DNA of 63,348 nt from Streptomyces oceani (GTDB taxonomy: Bacteria > Actinomycetota > Actinomycetes > Streptomycetales > Streptomycetaceae): NCBI RefSeq assembly GCF_001751245.1, contig NZ_LJGU01000145.1, forward strand, positions 1-63,348. The letters are read 5' to 3'. The notes beneath the pieces are model-generated. The model was not told where the DNA came from. It saw only the letters and a list, made by a program, of their open reading frames with translations, and made no database searches. A program made the translations under genes and the position numbers. Within the stretch, counting starts at the first letter, position 1, and each line of letters begins with the position of its first letter. Below are positions 50,372 through 58,595 of this stretch, in pieces.

Positions 50372-50890
50372 GTGCCCCTCGCCGTACTCCTGGCCGGCCT
50401 CACCGGCTCCGGAAAGACCACCGTCGCCCAGGTCCTGGCCGGCCACGGATACGTCCGGCTGTCCGTCGACGAGGAAGTCCACCGCCTCCACGGCCGCTAC
50501 GGAGTGGACTACCCCGAGCACACCTACTTCGAGCGCGAACGGCCCGTCGTCGAAGCGACCCGGGAACGGTTCATCAAGGAGATCGCAGCCGGGAACGACG
50601 TAGTCCTGGACCACGGACTGTGGCGCCGCACCGAGCGCGCAGCCTGGGAGCGAGCCGCCCGCGAAGCAGGCGGCCACCCCCTCGTGGTCTACCTCCCCGC
50701 CGACCGCACAGAACTGCTGCGTCGCCTTGCCGAACGCAACCAGCGCGAAGACGCCAACGCACTGACCGTCACCCCCGAAGCCCTCGACGACTTCTTCGCC
50801 CGCTTCGACCCCCCGGCCGACGACGAGGACGTCATCGTCTACACCGGCGACCTGGACGCGCTCGTGACAGCAGTCTCCCAAGCCCGCTGA
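50372..50890 (+). CDS. P-loop kinase-like ATPase (zeta-toxin/gluconate-kinase-like size)
   Basis: 172 residues from GTG at 50372. The Walker A is LLAGLTGSGKTTVA (9-16 core). DVVLDHGLWRRTERAAWERAAREAG and LRRLAERNQREDANALTV resemble small AAA-33/zeta-type phosphotransferases with a LID-like Arg-rich region. Such enzymes phosphorylate sugars, nucleotides or UDP-amino sugars. At the end of a glycosyltransferase operon, phosphorylation of a sugar nucleotide or an antibiotic-like acceptor are options. None is proven. Confidence 0.8.
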   Translation: MPLAVLLAGLTGSGKTTVAQVLAGHGYVRLSVDEEVHRLHGRYGVDYPEHTYFERERPVVEATRERFIKEIAAGNDVVLDHGLWRRTERAAWERAAREAGGHPLVVYLPADRTELLRRLAERNQREDANALTVTPEALDDFFARFDPPADDEDVIVYTGDLDALVTAVSQAR

Positions 50891-50975
50891 GTGGTTGTTC
50901 GCTGATCACCAGGTTCCGCGTAACCGTGGGCGTGTAAGCCCTGAGCCACCGCACGGTGGACCCGCAGCGGGTACC
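50891..50975. other. Gap between convergent kinase and relaxase genes
   Basis: 85 bp with no clear hairpin or gene recognised. Confidence 0.3.
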
Positions 50976-52673
50976 TCAGCGTCGGCGCCGGTGCGTGACC
51001 GTGGGCACGGGATGCTGCGGGGCAGCCGTCGGGCGGACGGGCTGCGGAGCAGCGGTGGTCGCACGGGTGCTGCGGACGCGGGCGGCTTGGGCTCGGGGGC
51101 TGGGTGCGGGACGTTGGCTAAGGCGCTGGAGACGCCAGGTGAGGACCTCTGCGGGGGAGTGGGCGTCGTCCAGCGTCCGCTGCCGGGCTGCGTGTTGGAG
51201 AAGCTCAGCGGGGTTGTGACCTGCTTGCTCGGCGTCGGCCAGGACAGCGGTAAGGGCGTTCCAGGCGGGGTCGGTGAGCACGTGCTCGGCATGGTCGGGG
51301 GTGGTCTGACGTATGTGGTGGGCGTAGCGACGAGCAGTGTCCTGCGGTGGTGTGCGCCTGCGGAGTTCGGCCAGCGGATGGGCGGCCGCCTGTTGGTAGG
51401 CGGCCTGGACATGTTGGAGCGTCTGGCGGGCTGCGGCTTCCTGCTGGGTGTGCCGGTGTGCGGCGTGCCAGCGGGATGCCGCGATCAGGGCGAGGACGGT
51501 GGCGTTGAGCAGCATGGCAAGGCCGGAGGCGTCCCCGCTCGGGGTGTGCAGGAGTTCTTTGGCCGCATTGCGGAGGGCGCGGGCGCGCTGGTGGTCGGCC
51601 CGGATGCGGGAGCGGGTGGCGCGTTCGAAGCCGTGGGCGGCCTGCTGAAGCTCGGAGCGCAGTGTTCCGCGGTTGGTGATGGCGGGGAGGAGATCGAGGG
51701 TCTCGCCGAGGGCGGCGAGGTGGGCCTGTGCGGCGGGAGCTTCGTCGGAAGCGAGCGTGGCAGGGATGCGGTCGATGCTCGCGGTGGCCTGGTGCCAAGG
51801 ATCAGTACGGCGTGCGTGCCCCTGAACGGCAGTGGTGTCGGTGGCGGTCTGGCGCTCGCGGATGCGGGGCAGCGAGAGGTCCGCGGCGAGAGTGGAGCCG
51901 GAGAAAAACACCGGCTCGCCCGTCTTGTTGGTGTCACCGGGCAACGCAACCTTGTAGCCGAGCGCGTCCCCGGAAGGCGCGTACCGGATCTGCGCCTCGA
52001 TACCCATGCCCTCCAGGGCCGCGAAGAACTCGGTCTCACTGCGGGCTGCGGCGGCGGCCTGCCGGACCCGGGTACGGAGGAGTTCGCGGGAGGTATGCGC
52101 CTGGCCGATGCGGCGAGCCTTGAAGTGCTCCTTGCTGGTCGGCCGCTTGGCCGCACTCCCGTCCCCAGGGTTGAGGCGGCGCAGGCCGTAGTCGATTTCG
52201 ATACGGCGGGCCTCGGCTTGGGCCTTCTTGCGGTCGAAGTCGCGGGTGGGACGTTTGCCGTCCTGGCGTACGAGCGTGGCGGCGATGTGGATGTGGTCGT
52301 CCGCGTGCCGCACGGCGACCCAGCGGCAGGCTTCCGGATCGCCGGCGGGGGCGATGCCGGTGGCGTGCACAATCCGCCGGGCGACCTCGGCCCACTCGGC
52401 GTCGGTCAGGTATCGATCGCCGGCATCGGCGCGTACGGGGCAGTGCCACACCTTGTCCGCCGGGGCCCGGTCACCGAGGACCTTCACGGGCTGGTCGAGT
52501 TGGCGGGCAAGCTGGGTGGTGGTGTGCTGCGCGTTGAGTCCGGGGTCGGGGGCGAAGCCGTTCCAGGAGGCCACCAGGTGCGGGTCGGTGTGCTCGTTGG
52601 CACGTCCGGGCCCGAACAGGTAGCGGATGAGCCCGGTGCTGCTGGTCTTGCCGGTGAGGATCTTCGGGATCAC
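50976..52673 (-). CDS. mobA: MobA-type relaxase (MOB_P-like)
   Basis: 565 residues from GTG at 52673, 4 nt after the mobC stop. The N-terminal 200 residues include VIPKILTGKTSSTGLIRYLFG, the conserved VWHCPVRADAGDRYLTDAEWAEVARRI and the metal-binding histidines in HADDHIHIAATLV (HxH, about 160), all typical of a relaxase/mobilization nuclease. The long C-terminal half is Ala/Arg/Gln-rich and helical, without an obvious helicase or primase domain. It nicks oriT to start transfer. Its partner MobC is directly upstream. Confidence 0.9.
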   Translation of the reverse strand: MIPKILTGKTSSTGLIRYLFGPGRANEHTDPHLVASWNGFAPDPGLNAQHTTTQLARQLDQPVKVLGDRAPADKVWHCPVRADAGDRYLTDAEWAEVARRIVHATGIAPAGDPEACRWVAVRHADDHIHIAATLVRQDGKRPTRDFDRKKAQAEARRIEIDYGLRRLNPGDGSAAKRPTSKEHFKARRIGQAHTSRELLRTRVRQAAAAARSETEFFAALEGMGIEAQIRYAPSGDALGYKVALPGDTNKTGEPVFFSGSTLAADLSLPRIRERQTATDTTAVQGHARRTDPWHQATASIDRIPATLASDEAPAAQAHLAALGETLDLLPAITNRGTLRSELQQAAHGFERATRSRIRADHQRARALRNAAKELLHTPSGDASGLAMLLNATVLALIAASRWHAAHRHTQQEAAARQTLQHVQAAYQQAAAHPLAELRRRTPPQDTARRYAHHIRQTTPDHAEHVLTDPAWNALTAVLADAEQAGHNPAELLQHAARQRTLDDAHSPAEVLTWRLQRLSQRPAPSPRAQAARVRSTRATTAAPQPVRPTAAPQHPVPTVTHRRRR

Positions 52674-52677
52674 GAGG

Positions 52678-53187
52678 TCACCGCCGCACCAGGTACTCGA
52701 CCGCCTGGTCCACCTCGTCGAGCACGTCCTGCACCCGCGCCAACAACCCGCGGACAACCTCGCGTTCGGGTAGCGCCTGCTCGGAGTTGAGGTGGCGGGC
52801 GAGCTGGTTGAGGTTGTTGCCGACCGCGGCGGCTTGCCGGTTGGAGGCCATCAGCTCCTGCACTGCACGACGGTAGTCGGCCACGGCGGCCTCGGGACTC
52901 TCCGCGCGCGCGGCGGCAAGACCGGCTTCGGCCAGATAGCCGCCCACCGTCATCCGGCAGACTCCAGCTGCCTGTTGGAGATCCGCGTATTCACTGGCAC
53001 TGAAGCGCGGGCAGGCGCGCTTATCGCGCTGCGCAGGCTGACGCAAGCGACGGCGCGGCGGCACGGCGCCCTCCTCCTCGACCGGCGCCCCCGGACCGGT
53101 CTGCCCCGCCACTCCTGGGGCGGGGCTCGGGTAAGGAGTCCTTACCCGACAACTTGCTGCGCTGTCGGTGGCCGGAGTGGTGGGCAT
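52678..53187 (-). CDS. mobC: MobC family mobilization accessory protein
   Basis: 169 residues from ATG at 53187; an upstream TTG at 53229 is less likely. The middle FSASEYADLQQAAGVCRMTVGGYLAEAGLAAA is a ribbon-helix-helix-like region and AVGNNLNQLARHLNSEQALP is the MobC signature. It assists the relaxase at oriT. It lies just upstream of mobA in the same direction, with an inverted repeat (53323-53356) beyond its start. Confidence 0.87.
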   Translation of the reverse strand: MPTTPATDSAASCRVRTPYPSPAPGVAGQTGPGAPVEEEGAVPPRRRLRQPAQRDKRACPRFSASEYADLQQAAGVCRMTVGGYLAEAGLAAARAESPEAAVADYRRAVQELMASNRQAAAVGNNLNQLARHLNSEQALPEREVVRGLLARVQDVLDEVDQAVEYLVRR

Positions 53188-53378
53188 CTGCTGCTGGTGG
53201 GCGGGGATTTCGTGGAGCTGGCGGTGCAATTCGTGGTCTCCGTGTCCGTGTGAGGTTCCGGCGCGCGGCGGTGGCGGGGCCGGTGGTCCGTGCTGGGCGT
53301 TCGGGGAGGGAGCGTGGCTGGGGCCCGCGGGTCGTGCCGCTGACCGGTCCGCGGGCTCTTTGGTCCCAAGGGCGGGGG
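53188..53378. promoter_or_regulatory. Candidate oriT/regulatory region upstream of mobC
   Basis: GCCCGCGG (53323-53330) and CCGCGGGC (53349-53356) are perfect 8-bp arms with an 18-bp spacer. Upstream of mobCA is the usual oriT location for mobilizable elements. No nick motif could be assigned. Confidence 0.4.
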
Positions 53379-53396
53379 TGACCGGATATCCGGTCA
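53379..53396. repeat. 18-bp perfect palindrome
   Basis: TGACCGGATATCCGGTCA overlaps the stop codon of the DUF2637 gene (53394-53396). It could be a terminator-like hairpin, an operator or part of oriT. Confidence 0.85.
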
Positions 53397-54203
53397 GTCT
53401 GGGGAGGGGCCGGTGGTCGCGAGGCGGTCAGTCCGAAGGTGTTGCATGAGCTCGGTGAGCCGGTTCTCGGAGACGGTCAGTCCGGCGTCGCGGATCGCGG
53501 TGCGGACGGTGGCGCGGGTGGCCTTGCCGGTCTGGGCCACGGCCTTGCGTGCGATGGGGAGCAGATCCTCCATGTCAGCGCCGGGCGGCCGTCCGTAGCG
53601 GGTGGTCTGGGGGGCGGTCTCCTCTGCAGGGGGTGGGCTATCCGCTCGGAGAGGGCGATCGTTTTCGTGCAGGAGGAGCTGCGGCTGCACGTAAGTCGGC
53701 GGCGTGGATGTCGAAGGCGTGTCCGGTACTTCGGTTGGTATCCCTCGACTGGCGTGGGTGGTCTGGCGGGCGATGAGGATGTGGAGGTGGACGGCTCCGG
53801 CGAGGGCGAGCGGAGCGAGGGTGGAGAGCACACCGACGGTGGCGTGGTCCAGGTGCAGCCCCGTGGGCGGTGCGTGCTGGTTGAGGCGTATGGCGTGCAG
53901 GGCGTTGGCCCAGATGCTTGCGCTGGTCGCGGCGGAGAAGAGCATCCACACGTACAGGCGGGCGGGGAAGGGCGCGGTGCGTAGGACGAGGAGGGCGCGG
54001 ACGCCGTAGGCGATGAACCCGTCGATCACGAGGGGGAAGAGGTAGGTGAGCAGGCCACGGATGTGGATGGCGGCGGCCATCTGCTGCAGCGCGTCAAAGG
54101 AGAGAGCGCAGCCTGCGGTGCCGAGGACGGTGATCGCGGCACGGTCCCAGCCGGTGACGCGGTGGAGAGGGGCCGTCTGGTCGCGGGGTTCGTGGGGTGT
54201 CAC
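53394..54203 (-). CDS. DUF2637 membrane protein of integrative elements
   Basis: 269 residues from GTG at 54203 (GGAG 8 nt upstream). Four hydrophobic segments (AAITVLGTAGCALSFDALQQMA, LTYLFPLVIDGFIAYGVRALLVL, ARLYVWMLFSAATSASIWANAL, and ATVGVLSTLAPLALAGAVHLHILIA) form the DUF2637 domain, often found in actinomycete plasmids and AICEs near transfer or replication genes. The C-terminal part has a winged-helix-like segment ATRATVRTAIRDAGLTVSENRLTELMQHL. Function unknown; a role in spread or regulation is guessed. Confidence 0.87.
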   Translation of the reverse strand: MTPHEPRDQTAPLHRVTGWDRAAITVLGTAGCALSFDALQQMAAAIHIRGLLTYLFPLVIDGFIAYGVRALLVLRTAPFPARLYVWMLFSAATSASIWANALHAIRLNQHAPPTGLHLDHATVGVLSTLAPLALAGAVHLHILIARQTTHASRGIPTEVPDTPSTSTPPTYVQPQLLLHENDRPLRADSPPPAEETAPQTTRYGRPPGADMEDLLPIARKAVAQTGKATRATVRTAIRDAGLTVSENRLTELMQHLRTDRLATTGPSPD

Positions 54204-54463
54204 GAGGGTGGCTCCGGGTCCGGTTCGGGCGGGTCGTGGGGGTGCTGATGAGGGGCGTACACGGAGGGGCGTTCACGCGAGCCCCCTTCTAAAGGGGGGC
54301 TCGCGCGTGAACGCTCGGCGCGTGAACGGCGTGTACGGTGGCGTGATCGTCTGACCTGCGGTTTTGCGGGTGAGCGTGACCGGTGTGAACGCTTTTCGCC
54401 TCCATGGTCGCGGAGGGGTGCGTGATCGCCCCCGTGAACGCTCTGGCCGGTCGATGACGCCGT
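54204..54463. repeat. Iteron-like region with long hairpin
   Basis: No gene. GTGAACG occurs in direct orientation at 54307, 54322, 54385 and 54434, and inverted as CGTTCAC at 54270. A hairpin with an 18-bp left arm (starting 54269, GCGTTCACGCGAGCCCCC) pairs with 54295-54314 with a 2-nt bulge. The region lies between the replication ATPase and DUF2637. It could be an origin of replication or a multi-site operator. Confidence 0.6.
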
Positions 54464-56002
54464 TCAGGAGACGGCGGCGATGTGGCGTGCGGAGGCGTGG
54501 TAGCGGGCTTGCTGGCCGCCTCCGTTACCTCCTGCGATGCCGTCGGCCTTGGTAGCGAGCCCGGTCTTGACGAGGCTGTCCAGGGCGCGGCGCGCCTTCT
54601 CGGCGGCGGCCCGTCCCGGGTTCGTCTCGCCAGTGAGGGCGGCGGCGAGTTCGCGGACGCTGAGGCCGCCTGGTGCGGCGCGCAGGATGGCCACCGGGTC
54701 CAGGGCCGGGTCGAGGGTGGTGGTGCCGCGCGTGTGGTCGTGGATGAGCTGCAGCGGGCCGATCTCGCCGGTGGGCGTCTTCAGGTGGTGCAGCGTGACG
54801 GCTGGATCGCCTGCCTCACCGGCGACGAACAGGACACTGCCCGCCCCCGAGGTGACCCAGGTGGAGCCGTAGACGCGGTCGAGTGCGGGCCGCTGGTCCC
54901 TCGGGCTGCCGTCGACGGACTTGCGCTGGTGGTGCAGCTCCATGATGTCGACGCCGTTGCGGATGGCCCGCTGGCGGGCGTTGTTGTAGGCGACGGCCAG
55001 AGCGTCGTCGACCAGGGTGCTGACCGCGTCCTTGAGGCTGTCGATCACGATGGTGTCGGCCTGATGGGCGGCGGCGAGGTCGGCGAGGAGGTCGGGTTCT
55101 TTGTCGAGCGTCGCGGGCAGCGGCCCCTGCCACACGGCGAGCCGCTCGCGCAGGAGGGGCGCGTCGGCCACGCTCACGCGGCGGGCCATGGCCCCCGCGA
55201 TCTGCTTGGGCCGGTCCATCGCCAGGTACAGCACCCGCTTGCCTGGGGAGACCGGCATGTCCAGGACGGTGTCCTGGAGGCCGATGCGGGCGAGGACGAT
55301 CTGGTGCGCGAGGGTCGTCTTGCCGACACCGGGTGCGCCGACGATCATGAGACTCTCCCCTGACGCCCAGGCGGTCTTCTCGCGGGTGCCCCATAGCGGC
55401 TCCCGGTCCGCGCCGGTCTCGCTGACGAACTGCCAACCGTCCACCAGGTAGCGCGAGAGGCGGCCGGCTCCGGAGGCCAGCGCCCGCTCCCGCTCATCGC
55501 GCACGGCTGTCTCGATCTCACTGCGGACTGCGTCAGGATCGGCTCCGGGCTCCAGCGCCCGCTGCACGGCGCGGACGCCCGTCTCCCGCAGGCGCCGCAG
55601 GTCGGCCGCGCGGCGCACGATCTCCGCGTAGTACCTCGCGCTGGCAACCGTGGTCGGGACGTTGGCCACCTGATGGAGGTAACCGGCCCCACCCACACGG
55701 TTCAGATCGTCCGTACCGTGCAGGTGGTGGGTGAGCGCGATGGGGTCGGTCGGCGCTTCGTTTGCCCGCAGGTCCTGCAGGGCTCGCCAGATGGTCTCGT
55801 GGGCGGGACGGTAGAAGTCCGTGGCCTCCAACACATTCCGCACATCGTCGACCGCCTCGCCTGCATACATGCAGGCACCCAGGACTGCCTGCTCAGCCTC
55901 GGCGTTGTGAGGTGGCTGGGCCATGGGGTCCGTCGGGGATATGGGCTCTCCCGCTGCCGGTTGGGATGGCGCGTTCGGCCGCGGATGGGTCATACTGAGC
56001 AT
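54464..56002 (-). CDS. DnaB-N domain plus RecA/RepA-like ATPase (element replication)
   Basis: 512 residues from ATG at 56002 with AGAGGAG just upstream; an ATG at 55993 is also possible. The N-terminal PPHNAEAEQAVLGACMYAGEAVDDVRNVL is the DnaB N-terminal domain. The central ATPase has Walker A GAPGVGKTTLAHQI and Walker B TIVIDSLKDAVS. The C-terminal 80 residues look like a winged helix (GLSVRELAAALTGETNPGRAAAEKARRALDSLVKTGLATK). It is likely the replicative helicase or initiator of the excised element. A 20-bp motif lies 53 bp upstream of its start. Confidence 0.87.
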   Translation of the reverse strand: MLSMTHPRPNAPSQPAAGEPISPTDPMAQPPHNAEAEQAVLGACMYAGEAVDDVRNVLEATDFYRPAHETIWRALQDLRANEAPTDPIALTHHLHGTDDLNRVGGAGYLHQVANVPTTVASARYYAEIVRRAADLRRLRETGVRAVQRALEPGADPDAVRSEIETAVRDERERALASGAGRLSRYLVDGWQFVSETGADREPLWGTREKTAWASGESLMIVGAPGVGKTTLAHQIVLARIGLQDTVLDMPVSPGKRVLYLAMDRPKQIAGAMARRVSVADAPLLRERLAVWQGPLPATLDKEPDLLADLAAAHQADTIVIDSLKDAVSTLVDDALAVAYNNARQRAIRNGVDIMELHHQRKSVDGSPRDQRPALDRVYGSTWVTSGAGSVLFVAGEAGDPAVTLHHLKTPTGEIGPLQLIHDHTRGTTTLDPALDPVAILRAAPGGLSVRELAAALTGETNPGRAAAEKARRALDSLVKTGLATKADGIAGGNGGGQQARYHASARHIAAVS

Positions 56003-56054
56003 CAGCTCCTCTGCTCGCGGGCCATACGGGACGGCAATCCCGGCCACGCGGGTC

Positions 56055-56074
56055 GATCGCTAGGGATGGCGGTT
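56055..56074 (-). promoter_or_regulatory. Shared regulatory motif, helicase copy
   Basis: Read toward the helicase gene the sequence is AACCGCCATCCCTAGCGATC. The same 20 bp with one mismatch is at 56850-56869, oriented toward the excisionase gene. It is a likely common operator or promoter. Confidence 0.7.
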
Positions 56075-56187
56075 ATGAGGTTTGCGCTTGAGCCCTCGGT
56101 GCCAGCGGCACCGGGGGCTTCTTTGTGATGACGGAGCGGTGCGGACTCCCTCGGAGCGCACCGGGGGCACCAGTGTGCCACACGTTC

Positions 56188-56218
56188 TGCGATAGGCAGC
56201 GGTTCACTTCCTATCGCA
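56188..56218. promoter_or_regulatory. Inverted repeat upstream of the HTH regulator
   Basis: TGCGATAGG (56188-56196) and CCTATCGCA (56210-56218) are perfect 9-bp arms with a 13-bp spacer, 68 bp before the HTH gene's ATG. It suits an autoregulatory operator. Confidence 0.6.
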
Positions 56219-56285
56219 GCAGCGTGTTAACGTAGATGGGTCGCTGCAAACGGCAGGGGTTCTCTACCAGAGGAAGGAGGTATGT

Positions 56286-56798
56286 ATGGCAGACGACGGC
56301 CCCCAGGAAGGCGTGCTGCTGGCCGGCGAGGAGAACGTCGCCGTAAGGATCAAGGTCGAACGCGAAGCGCGCGGCTGGAGCACCTCCACCGTCTCGGACC
56401 GCCTGAACGAAGCAGGCTTCGACATGAACCCGTCCGCGGTCTGGCGCATCGAGAACCGCAAGCGTCGCATCAACCTCGACGAAGCCATCGGATTCGCCGA
56501 GATCTTCGGCCTCGAACTGCGCAACCTCGTCGGCCCGCCCCAGCTCGCCGCCAGAGCCCGCGCCATGGAACTCATCGACAACGTGGTGGCCGCTTTCAGC
56601 GAGACACAGCGTGCGAACGCCGGCTTCACCACGGCACGTGACGCCCTGGACAGGTACTTGGCCGAGCACCCCGAGATCCGCGAGGAAGCCGAAACGATGG
56701 TCTCCAACACCATGGCCGAAGTGGTCAGTAGCCACTTGATGGATACCTACGGACCTTCGCTCGGCGAACACGTCCAGGACGACACCGACGAGACGTAG
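56286..56798 (+). CDS. HTH (XRE-like) regulator of the element
   Basis: 170 residues from ATG at 56286 with GGAGG 5 nt upstream. The HTH is in VAVRIKVEREARGWSTSTVSDRLNEAGFDMNPSAVWRIENRKRRINLDEAIGFAEIFGLELRNLV. A helical C-terminal part follows. It sits alone between two copies of the 20-bp motif and downstream of an inverted repeat, so it likely controls replication (leftward) and excision/integration (rightward) genes, like KorSA or Pra in pSAM2. The analogy is by position. Confidence 0.88.
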   Translation: MADDGPQEGVLLAGEENVAVRIKVEREARGWSTSTVSDRLNEAGFDMNPSAVWRIENRKRRINLDEAIGFAEIFGLELRNLVGPPQLAARARAMELIDNVVAAFSETQRANAGFTTARDALDRYLAEHPEIREEAETMVSNTMAEVVSSHLMDTYGPSLGEHVQDDTDET

Positions 56799-56849
56799 TT
56801 CCTTCCTCGGGCCCCTGTCCTGGGCCGCCCCGTGCCAGGACGCGTAAGC

Positions 56850-56869
56850 AACCGCCATCCCTAACGATC
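56850..56869 (+). promoter_or_regulatory. Shared regulatory motif, excisionase copy
   Basis: AACCGCCATCCCTAACGATC, 19 of 20 identical to the inverted copy at 56055-56074, placed 107 bp before the GTG chosen for xis (50 bp before an upstream TTG). Confidence 0.7.
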
Positions 56870-56976
56870 AACCGGCGGGCCGATGTTGCCGCACCGCGCC
56901 CGCCAGAAGTGGATCCACCTTGCGCCGATCGGCGATATCCCCTGCCTCCACACAGCCTGACCGTGCCGCGAAGGAG

Positions 56977-57198
56977 GTGAACAAGCAGGGTGACCGGCTG
57001 CTCACCGTGGACGAGGCCGCCGAACGCCTGGGCACCGGCGTCCGTTTCATCCGGCGACTCATCCACGAGCGCCGCATCCGCTACGTCAAGCTCGGCAAGC
57101 CCATTCGTATCCCCGAGAGCGTGCTCGACGCATATATCGAAGCGCGGACCGTCGAGCCCCTCCGCACCCGGCGCACCCGTTACGGGAGGGCTGCTTGA
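56977..57198 (+). CDS. xis: Excisionase (HTH_17/MerR-like Xis)
   Basis: 73 residues from GTG at 56977. A TTG at 56920 would add 19 residues; neither start has an ideal ribosome site (AAGGAGG lies partly on the GTG). The winged helix TVDEAAERLGTGVRFIRRLIHERRIRYVKLGKPIRIPESVLDAYIEA matches the excisionase family that precedes tyrosine integrases in actinomycete elements. It bends DNA to favour excision. The integrase ATG overlaps its stop by 1 nt. Confidence 0.85.
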   Translation: MNKQGDRLLTVDEAAERLGTGVRFIRRLIHERRIRYVKLGKPIRIPESVLDAYIEARTVEPLRTRRTRYGRAA

Positions 57199-58415
57199 TG
57201 GCCCGACCTCGTAAGCCCTCGCGCCGCACCTTCGGCGCGATCCGCAAACTACCCTCCGGTCGCTACCAGGCCCGCTATCCCGGATCGGACGGTCTGCTGC
57301 GTCCGGCCCCACACCCGTTCGAGACCAAGCGCGACGCCGAGGTCTTCCTCGCTCAGATCCAGGCCGACCAGACGCGTGGCGACTGGATCGACCCCGCCGC
57401 AGGCGACGTCCCCTTCGACGAATACGCCGCCCGCTGGATCGACGAGCGCGGGCTGGCAGCGACAACCGAAGAGCTGTACCGCAGGCTTCTGCGGCTCCAC
57501 CTGGAGCCCACGTTCGGGCCGCTCTGCGTGAACGCCATCAGCCCGGCACGGGTGCGAACCTGGCGAGCGGAACGGCTCAAGGCGACGGGGCCGACCACGG
57601 TCGCCAAGTCGTACCGGTTGCTGAAGGCGATCATGGAGACCGCGGTCGAGGACGACCTCGTCCGCAAGAACCCGTGCCAGATCCGAGGCGCCGGCACAGA
57701 GGAGGCGGACGAGCGGCCGGTCGCCACCGTCGCGCAGGTCTTCGCGCTGGCCGACGCCATCGGCATGCGGTGGCGGCTCATGGTCCTCCTCGGTGCGTTT
57801 GCCTCCATGCGCCCGGAGGAGCTGGCCGAGGTTCGGCGCAACGACATCGACCTGCGTACCGGATCGCTGTGGGTGCGCCGGGCCGCACCCGAACTGAACA
57901 CCGGCCACCGCGTGATCGGCGACCCCAAGTCACGTGCCGGGAAGCGGGAGATACATCTCCCCGCCTTCGTGCACAAGGATGTCCAGCGCCACTTGGACTG
58001 GTTCGCGCAGTCGGAAGCCGACGGAGGTCTCGTCTTCGTCGGCGAACGAGGGGCCGCGCTACGCGGAACGACGTTCGGCCGCAAGTGGCGCAAGGCCCGG
58101 GACAAGGTCGGCCTGCCCAAGGAGTTCCGCTTCTACGATCTCCGGCACACCGGCAACACCCTCGCCGCCGATACGGGCGCCAAGCTCAAGGACCTTATGG
58201 TCCGCGCGGGACAGTCCTCCGAGCGTGCCCAGCTCATCTACCAGCACTCCACCACCAAACACCAGCGCAAACTCGCCGCCGACATCAACACCGACGTCAT
58301 CCGCCAGCAGGCAGAGGCGCAGAACGACGGCGATGGGGGAGGCGGGGGCGCGACAGTTCATCCGCTCATCCCGCGCTCGTGTGACGCCGACGTACAGGCG
58401 GCACAGGAGTCTTGA
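57198..58415 (+). CDS. int: Tyrosine site-specific integrase
   Basis: 405 residues from ATG at 57198 (GGGAGG 9 nt upstream). An N-terminal arm-binding-like domain, a core-binding SAM-like domain (FDEYAARWIDERGLAATTEELYRRLLRLHLEP), and the catalytic domain with Arg205 (SMRPEEL), Lys in DPKSRAGK, the LRHT box (Arg316, with Tyr rather than His two residues earlier), and nucleophile Tyr348 in LIYQHSTTKHQRK. It recombines the element into tRNA-Gly(CCC). It is 285 bp from the tRNA, and its terminator is at 58427-58463. Confidence 0.93.
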   Translation: MARPRKPSRRTFGAIRKLPSGRYQARYPGSDGLLRPAPHPFETKRDAEVFLAQIQADQTRGDWIDPAAGDVPFDEYAARWIDERGLAATTEELYRRLLRLHLEPTFGPLCVNAISPARVRTWRAERLKATGPTTVAKSYRLLKAIMETAVEDDLVRKNPCQIRGAGTEEADERPVATVAQVFALADAIGMRWRLMVLLGAFASMRPEELAEVRRNDIDLRTGSLWVRRAAPELNTGHRVIGDPKSRAGKREIHLPAFVHKDVQRHLDWFAQSEADGGLVFVGERGAALRGTTFGRKWRKARDKVGLPKEFRFYDLRHTGNTLAADTGAKLKDLMVRAGQSSERAQLIYQHSTTKHQRKLAADINTDVIRQQAEAQNDGDGGGGGATVHPLIPRSCDADVQAAQES

Positions 58416-58426
58416 CCCCACACTGC

Positions 58427-58463
58427 ACTGCGCCGGACCCGCACCCTGCGGGTCCGGCGCAGT
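58427..58463 (+). terminator. Strong terminator after int
   Basis: A perfect 17-bp stem (ACTGCGCCGGACCCGCA and its complement) with a 3-nt loop, directly downstream of the integrase gene. Confidence 0.85.
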
Positions 58464-58595
58464 TGTATGTCGTTGCTTCGCGTCCGCACACGTCGCCGCC
58501 TTTGCCGGCGGTGTGACCCACCGCACAGAAAACGGATCTCATGAAATGAGACGACGAGGCATCAGATTGCGGGGGTGGCCCCGTGCAGCTCGCAC

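Noticed and set aside
46376..50890. Capsule or natural-product biosynthesis cluster
   Set aside because: No polymerase, flippase, ABC exporter, sugar-nucleotide synthesis or scaffold-building genes are nearby. Only transferase-like and kinase genes are present.
53379..53396. Calling the 18-bp palindrome oriT
   Set aside because: It lies at the end of DUF2637 and has no nick-site context. The stretch just upstream of mobC is as good a candidate, so it is left as a palindrome.
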